Shown in pieces: positions 58,319 to 64,000 of a stretch of 64,000 nucleotides of DNA. The stretch is from the NCBI GenBank assembly GCA_026826555.1, contig JAKSZT010038899.1, positions 604,134-668,133 on the forward strand, in the 5' to 3' direction. Below the pieces are notes generated by a model that did no database searches, was not told the origin of the DNA, and saw nothing but the letters and a program-made list of their open reading frames with translations. The DNA is from Tolypeutes matacus. Taxonomy: Eukaryota; Chordata; Mammalia; Cingulata; Chlamyphoridae. The position numbers and the translations under genes were made by a program. Numbering within the stretch: position 1 is the stretch's first letter; each line of letters starts with the position of its first letter.

Positions 58319-58662
58319 GGGCTGTAATTGTCATGAACCCTTCTTCCATGTTTCGCTATGAGTATGACTGTATATGTACACAAAATGAATTTTTTGTTTT
58401 CTTCCCCAATCTTTTCCCCTATCATGAAAAGTTGTATTAATCCCACATCATAGTATTTAAGGATGTTGATTTTAAGAGTGACTATCATCCAAGGACTTGC
58501 ACCCTGTTCTGTGGGGAATTAATGCATTTCCGGTTGTACGCAGGGGAGTTGAATATTGTTAGACAGACATATATATGTATGCTTGTCTGTTATTATTTTT
58601 ACTTAGAGACTAAGTATGGTTTAGAGTAATGTGTATGATTTCCGAGTTGACAAGGGGTGGAC
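58319..58662 (+). other. ERV-L 3' non-coding region with purine tract
   Basis: Only about 345 bases lie between the dUTPase stop and the 3' LTR, too short for env. AAGGGGTGGA at 58652-58661 just before the LTR is a fair polypurine tract, the primer for plus-strand synthesis. Confidence 0.7.
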
Positions 58663-59111
58663 TGTGATGGTTAGGCTAATGTGTCAACTCGGCCAAGTAG
58701 TTGTGTCCAGGTGTTTGTTCCAGCAAGCACTGGCTATTTTTAATACAAGAGCATTTATGGTCTTCAATCACCATTGAGTTTACTGCGTGGATGGCTGATT
58801 ACATCTGCATCAATCAGGGAGATTACATTATCAATGGTTGGTCCCTTTATCCAATCAGTTGAATGACTTAAAAGTGGAAGTGATTTCAACATTCAGAGAG
58901 AATTTCCCAGCTCGTCATTGGACAGGCAACTTCTCCCAGAAACTCATCAAAGACCCTTCATTGGGCTTTCATCGGAGCCACTGGTTTGCAGCTATCCTGT
59001 AGAACCTGGACTTGTGCATCCCCACAGTCACGTGAGAGACTCTTTTAAAATTTCATATTATTGATAGTTATCTCCTGCTGATTCTGTTTCCTGAGATAAC
59101 CCTGACTAATA
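58663..59111 (+). terminator. 3' LTR of the ERV-L provirus
   Basis: Same length and ends as the 5' LTR. By eye, differences are scattered substitutions plus small changes near 58728-58742 and 58917-58936. A retroviral 3' LTR supplies the polyadenylation site, but no perfect AATAAA was seen. Confidence 0.9.
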
Positions 59112-60330
59112 CTGTAGCTTCAGCCTCCACAGCTTATAGCACCAACTACATCCTTGGCTCCTACTACACAACCCAGCAAAGCAGAAAAGGCAGAAAGCCT
59201 AAATTAAGAGAAGAACTGCACCTAGAATAAATATGGTAGTACACCAGATGTCAAGACATCAAAAAAATTTACAATCCACACCAAGAAACAGGAAGATATG
59301 GCCCAGTTAAAGGAAAAAGATAAGCTTCCAGATGACATAAAAGAGTTTAGACAACTAATCACAGATATTCAAATAAATTTCCTTAATAAATTCAAAGAGA
59401 TGGCTAAAGAAATTAAGGATATTAAGCAGACTTTGGATGAGCACAAAAAAGAATTTGAAAGCATACGTAGAAAAATAGCAGAACTTGTGGGAATGAAAGT
59501 TTCAATAAATGAAATTAAAAATACACTGCAATCATATAATAGCTGATTTGAGGAAGCAGAAGAAAGGTAGGTGAGCTTGAAGAAATGGTCTCTGAAAGTG
59601 AACATACAAAAGAACATATGAAGAAAAGATTGGAAGTACTTGAACAAGGTTTCTGGTAACTAAAGGACAATAAGGGACATGCAAACATATGTGTCACGGG
59701 TGTCCCAGAAGAAGAGAATGGAAGAGGAGCAGAATGAATATTTGAAGAAATAATGGTGAAAATTTCCCAACCCTATTGAAGGCCATAGATATCCATGTCT
59801 AAGAAGCATGACATACTCCCATCAAAAAAAAAAATCTGAATAGACCAACTCTGAGTCACTTACTCATCAGAATGTCAAATGCCAAAAACAAAGAGAATTT
59901 TAAGAACAGCAAGAGAAAAGCAATGCATAATATATAAGAGATACCTCATAAGATTAAATGCTGATTTCTCACCAGAAACCATAGAGACAAGAAGACAGTG
60001 ATATGATATATTTAAGATATTGGAAGACAAAAACATCCAGCTAAGAATTTTATATCTGGCAAGATTGTCTTTCAAAAATAAGGGAGAGTTTAGAAAATTC
60101 ACAGATAAACAGAAACTGAGAGACTTTTTAACCAAGGGACCTGCTTTTCAGGAAATACTAAAGGGTGTGCTATAAGCTGAAAAATAAAAACAAACAAACA
60201 AACAAAAACAGGAGAGAGAGGTTTGGAAGAGAGTCTAGAAATGAAGATTATATCAATATATGTAACTAAAAGTGTCAAAAGAGAGGTGAAAATAAAATAT
60301 GTCATATAAAAGCCAAATCTTCAGGAATAA
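59112..60330 (+). mobile_element. L1/HAL1 5' region and ORF1, broken
   Basis: L1-type ORF1 of an older family. The open part 59298-59546 (MAQLKEKDKLPDDIKEFRQL, then KEIKDIKQTLDEHKKEFESI) is a Lys/Glu-rich coiled coil. Broken sequence follows with GTGTCCCAGAAGAAGAGAAT near 59700, CAACCCTATTGAAGGCCAT near 59770 and CACCAGAAACCATAGAGACA near 59970 (ORF1 C-terminal part), ending near 60170. (CAAA)n lies at 60189-60207. The ERV-L 3' LTR abuts its 5' side. Confidence 0.7.
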
Positions 60331-61000
60331 ACTTAAGCAATGATGCATAGCACTTGTATTCAGAAAACTACAAATTATTGTTAAAAGAAATTTTAAAAAG
60401 ACCTAAATAATTGGACAAATAGTCCATGCTCATGGATTGAAAGACTAAATATCATTAAGATATCAATTCTCAAATTGATATACAGATTCAAAGCAATTCT
60501 GATAAAAATTGCACCATTTTAAAAATAAATGGAAAACATGGTTATCAAATTCCTTTGAAAGGTTAAGCAGTCCTGAATAGACAAAAATATCTTAAAAAGA
60601 AGAGTGAAGTCAGAAGACTCTCATTTTCAGACTTTAAGTCATATTACCTGCCTACAGTGGTAAAAACAGCATGGTACTGGCATAGACCCATGGAACTGAA
60701 TTGATAGTTAAGAAACAAACCCTCACATCTATAGTCAAGTGATTTTTGACTAGCCTGTCAAACACACTGAGCTCAGGCCAAACAGTCCATTCAATAAATG
60801 GTGCTGAGAAAATTGGATATCCATAGCAAAAGAAGGAATGAGGGCCCCTATCTCACACCCTATAGAAAATTTAACTCAAAGTGAATAAAAACCTAAATAT
60901 AAAGGCAAGAATCATAATGTTTCTAGAAGGTAATGTAGAAAAATATCTTCATGACCTGGTGGTATGTGGTGGATTTTTAAAGGAAATAAGAGAGGAACTG
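60331..61000 (+). mobile_element. L1 ORF2 late segment joined to ORF1 end
   Basis: TTCAGAAAACTACAAATTAT, GGACAAATAGTCCATGCTC, CAGATTCAAAGCAATTCTGA, CAGCATGGTACTGGCATAGA and AACTCAAAGTGAATAAAAAC belong to ORF2 downstream of the reverse transcriptase. Endonuclease and reverse transcriptase are missing between 60180 and 60340, so the copy is internally deleted and its layout approaches a half-L1 (HAL1). Confidence 0.7.
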
Positions 61001-62110
61001 AGATGGACTACTGATATTTAATGCATGTAGAAGTTTTAATTAGCTTTAATGTAAAAGTTTGAAAATATACAGAGTTGATGGTAACACATTATAGTGAGTA
61101 ACAGCTGGTTTATAAATGGGGATGTAGCTGAAAATGGTCATCTAGGGCTGTAAATGCCAACTGACAGAAAGCTAGAGAATAATCTAGGGACAAAATAGCA
61201 CGTTAAACCCACAGGTGCATGAGAATAGTGGTTGATGGTACAGATGCGAGTGTCCTTTGTGAGCTAGAAGAGAAGTACATCAGTATTTCAGGGTGGTGGG
61301 AATGTGGAGAAGCATGGGATAAATACAACTGGAGTGACCTATCAAGTGTGGTTAACAGTAATAATGTAATATTCTTGTATCTATGCCAAAGATGTGCTGT
61401 GTTGATAACGGGGGAGTATGGAAAATGTGTGCCAAATTTATGCTGTGGAACTGGTAATAAACAGAAGGTATTATCTCATAATCTGTAACAAATGTCCCAC
61501 CACGGTATGGTGTCTTGATAGAAGGGTGTTGTTTGGGAATTCTGCACATGTGTATGATTGTTTTGTAAGTTTACAATTTCTGTCATAACAATATATTTAA
61601 ATAATAATAAAAATAGGGTCGGTTGGAGGAAAATACATTAAATGTAATAAGCACTATAATTACTAGTAAGATTTTGACAACATTCTTCATAATTTGTAAC
61701 AAATGTTTCATGACAATGCAAGGTGTTGGTGTACTCCTGTATGATGTAATACATTCCATATATGGGACTCCTTTATGATATTATGAATGTTTGCTTTGTA
61801 AGTTCACAACTTTTCCTATACACTTATTGTTTATGTATGTCATGTATAACTGACATAAAAATAATCATAATAATTGGACGGGTTAGGGGAAAATATTTTG
61901 ATTAGTAGTAATATTTTGAGGATGTGCTTTAATCATTAGTTAAAAATGTTTCAGAACAATGCAGGTATTGGTGGTAGGGTGAGGTATGAGAGCCCTGTAT
62001 GATGCAATGTATGTTTGTTTTGTAAGTTCATGTATGAGTATACACCTATTGTTTATGTATGTTCATGTATGAGTGATATATTTCAGTAAATTAAAATAAT
62101 AGAAAATAAT
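61001..62110 (+). repeat. L1 3'UTR with a tandemly repeated end module
   Basis: After about 400 bases of 3'UTR, a unit with G(G)GG(A/T)..GGAAAATA, (A)ACAAATGTT, GTGTTGGT and TTTTGTAAGTTCAC is present about three times (near 61403, 61618 and 61877), each ending in an A/T-rich stretch with AATAATAAAAA or similar. A single copy of the unit is at 63735-63930. The last unit ends in (AT)n at 62105-62118. Confidence 0.6.
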
Positions 62111-62118
62111 ATATATAT

Positions 62119-62545
62119 GTTTTGCCCCTCCCCCCAAAAAAAGTAGTGGGAAGGCTGAGAGTCCTTCAGTACTTCAGTCAAGTTCATGGTATACCTTAAA
62201 AAGTACCAAATATCTGCCTTCTCCTCTTACTAAATGAGAAACTGCTATTATTTACAAACTAGAGCTTTATACTTACTTTAGTCTTACCTAATGATAGATA
62301 AAATTTATTGTTGTACCCAATCATAGCATCCCTTCTGCTTTCTGAAGCATCCAATTAAATAACAAATTTTGACATATACCCTCTCCCTAGATACCCAACA
62401 AAGCTTAGATCCTATAAAAGGTTCTTTCTAAAACTCTTTTACTTGGAAACCACATATTTCTTTATACCGTGTGTACTTCCTTTTTGCAATGGGAAATAAA
62501 ACAAATGTGTTCAGCCACATGTGTTCTTGGTGGTTTTTGTCTAAA
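62119..62545 (+). mobile_element. ERV1-like LTR, solo
   Basis: Shows the layout of a retroviral LTR: TATA box TATAAAAG at 62413-62420, polyadenylation signal AATAAA at 62495-62500 and a closing GTGTTCTTGGTGGTTTTTGT typical of gammaretrovirus-like LTR ends. No internal region on either side. The same LTR appears antisense at 39.68 kb. Start is uncertain. Confidence 0.55.
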
Positions 62546-63390
62546 GGTCATTGACAATTATTAGGTTAAATGATCTAACGGAGAGGACAAAAACAGGTAT
62601 GGATACATGAGAAATTTCATCATAGTGATGAAATCTATTAGGGATTGTCCAAAGAAATGTTAGAAATAGAACTTTTAAAAAGCACATCCACACAATGTAA
62701 GAAAAAAAGAATTTCATCAACAAGATTATCAGTAGACTCAATACATCTGATGAAAGATTTAGTGAAACTTATGATAAGCCAATAGGAATTAACAAAACAG
62801 AAAAAACATTAAAGGAAAAAATGTGTTTAGAGTAATATCTAATTGCTGTGGGAAAATATCAAATATTAAATAGATATAGTTAAAGAAGTACAACAAGAAT
62901 AGAAAAGATTAAAAGAGATAATGGACCAACATTTCTATAGAGTCATTGTTCTTACTGCTTTAAAACAAAAATCAAGTTGAAAATTATGAAGGCAGTCAAA
63001 GGAAAATACTTAGGACATAGAGTAGGAAAAAAACTTGAGATTTTACAAGACAAGTCATAAAAAATAATGATACAGGCAATTCCAGAAAGATAGCATTGGA
63101 ATGACTCAACAGGGCACCAAATCTCCTTTAAAATAGGGGAGAAAGCATAGAAATACTCCAAGGGAGTTGCTTTTGGGAACTGCAGACCAGCAGAGTGCCA
63201 CACACATCATCTAGGAGGCACTGGAGAGAGAGAAGCAAAGAGGCCAAAAGGAAAACTGTGAGTTGCTGGTCATATGGCTTAGAATGCTGTCCAACCCCCA
63301 CAGCTGAGGGGACTAAACTCAGTAAAACATGTAGGTGAGCAGCCAACAGAGGTAGGAAAGGACATATTCCTCTATGTGAAGAGGGAGAGT
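62546..63390 (+). repeat. Unresolved L1/HAL1-like remnant
   Basis: A-rich sense sequence with words such as GACTCAATACATCTGATGAA (62734) and GAAAGATTTAGTGAAACTTA that resemble L1/HAL1 ORF1. From 63100 there is GC-richer DNA like an L1 5' region. No family-defining motif, and the minus-strand open stretch 63128-63664 is not convincing as a gene. Confidence 0.35.
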
Positions 63391-63935
63391 GTGAGAGGTT
63401 ATCATTAACAGCAATATTGTAATATTCTTGCATCAATGTCAAAGAAAGTACTGTATCGATGTTAACGGTCCATAATATGAGGCATGAGATTTTGTCTTTT
63501 GGACTAAGGAAAACTTTCAATGGTTTACTAGTGCTATGAATGCATAACTTTGTGATCAAAATAAGAGCCACTGAGTCTATACTTTGGATAGAATGTGCAA
63601 GCCATGGGAAGGTATAACACAGTGAACCATGTGGTGGAAGATGGACTGTGGTTAACAGCACCAATATGAGAGTGTTCTATCATTAACTAAACAAATGTAC
63701 AATAATAATACATAGTGTTAATATTAGGGGTTGTATGGAAAATATACTAAGTGTAAGCTATGGACCATAGTTAGTGGTAATAGTCCAATAATGTTTTTTT
63801 CATATTCTGTAATAAATGTTCAACAACTTAAGGAGTTGGTGGAGAGGTAATTTATGGGAATTTTGCACATTATTAATAATTGTTTTGTAAGCTCACAACT
63901 TCTCTAATAAAAATAAATGTAAAACAAAATACTTT
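63391..63935 (+). mobile_element. L1 3'UTR end
   Basis: ATTGTAATATTCTTGCATCA, GGACTGTGGTTAACAGCACC, TGGACCATAGTTAGTGG, CAACAACTTAAGGAGTTGGT and GTAAGCTCACAACTTCTCTA followed by AATAAAAATAAA form the end of an old L1 3'UTR, as at 61.4 kb. Confidence 0.65.
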
Positions 63936-64000
63936 AGAGGCATACAAGTAGAAATTTGAATTGGTTGAGGAAAGATTTGGTGAATTGGAAGACAGAGCAT
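63936..64000 (+). mobile_element. Start of a further L1 ORF1-like piece at the window edge
   Basis: AATTGGTTGAGGAAAGATTT, GGTGAATTGGAAGACAGAGC is the ORF1 coiled-coil pattern of older L1s. It is cut by the window end. Confidence 0.45.

Larger units (their letters stand above)
52467..59111 (+). mobile_element. ERV-L provirus with two LTRs, no env
   Basis: A 6.6-kb endogenous retrovirus with 449-bp LTRs at both ends, a tRNA-Leu-like primer site, gag, protease, reverse transcriptase, RNase H, integrase and a dUTPase after integrase, then a purine-rich tract (about 58651-58661) before the 3' LTR. The dUTPase position, the leucine primer site and the absence of env identify ERV-L (class III, spumavirus-related). 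By hand count the LTRs differ at roughly 22-25 of 449 positions (about 5%). Gag and pol carry frameshifts and stops, so it is defective. I found no clear target-site duplication (left flank GCCTT, right flank CTGTA). Confidence 0.93.

Noticed and set aside
58319..58662. Possible env gene of the ERV-L provirus
   Set aside because: Only about 345 bases lie between dUTPase and the 3' LTR, with no open frame; ERV-L lacks env.
1..64000. CRISPR arrays, operons, ribosome-binding sites, phage or plasmid functions
   Set aside because: The content is mammalian nuclear DNA; direct repeats here are SINE, L1, LTR or microsatellite.

Overview
The window is AT-rich mammalian nuclear DNA built almost entirely from retroelements. 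It holds no gene that looks functional. Dimeric tRNA-derived SINEs of the DAS type (GATGTGGCTCAAGC... box, tail near CCTCCTAAAA) at 17.2, 17.5, 18.8 and 25.7 kb point to Xenarthra, most likely an armadillo of the Dasypus type. MIR, L2, HAL1-like, MaLR, L1 and ERV-L remnants fit a placental mammal. The species call is inference from repeat families, not from a gene.

Layout: 1-2235 is old AT-rich DNA with one MIR scrap. 2251-11613 is one decayed but full-length sense-strand L1 (5'UTR, ORF1, ORF2, a very long 3'UTR) between 15-bp target-site duplications. 11.6-21.2 kb is mostly unrecognised AT-rich DNA with an antisense L1 3' piece, DAS SINEs, an L2 and a HAL1-like remnant. 21.3-26.4 kb is an antisense L1 that received an ERV-L LTR and a DAS SINE. 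An olfactory receptor pseudogene lies at 28.3-29.3 kb. 31.4-36.2 kb is another antisense L1. 36.2-39.5 kb is antisense L1 3'UTR with duplicated modules and a small sense L1 insertion that has its own target-site duplication. A near-perfect 50-bp inverted repeat at the end of an ERV1-like LTR lies at 39.6-39.7 kb.

40.9-44.0 kb is an antisense ERV-L provirus whose internal region is deleted from gag to integrase. 45.0-47.0 kb is a MaLR element interrupted by an L1 3' end and by a solo ERV-L LTR. 47.4-51.2 kb holds antisense L1 pieces. A MIR at 51.6 kb and a short GC-rich island at 51.9-52.2 kb precede the youngest large element, a sense-strand ERV-L provirus (52467-59111). It has two 449-bp LTRs, a tRNA-Leu-like primer site, gag, protease-RT-RNase H-integrase and a dUTPase after integrase, with no env. 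59.1-62.1 kb is an internally deleted L1 (HAL1-like) with a tandemly repeated 3' end. An ERV1-like LTR and further L1 remnants reach the end of the window.

The pieces do not form a pathway. The order of events can be read from nesting: L1s and the MaLR are oldest, the ERV-L LTRs and SINEs landed in them, and the 52-59 kb provirus and a few L1 3' ends are recent. I found no convincing undescribed functional system. The most notable items are the 9.4-kb L1 with a 2.7-kb 3'UTR, L1 families that share a 3'UTR body but have different ends, the relatively young env-less ERV-L with an almost open protease-RT frame, its gag-to-integrase-deleted older relative, and the 50-bp hairpin.
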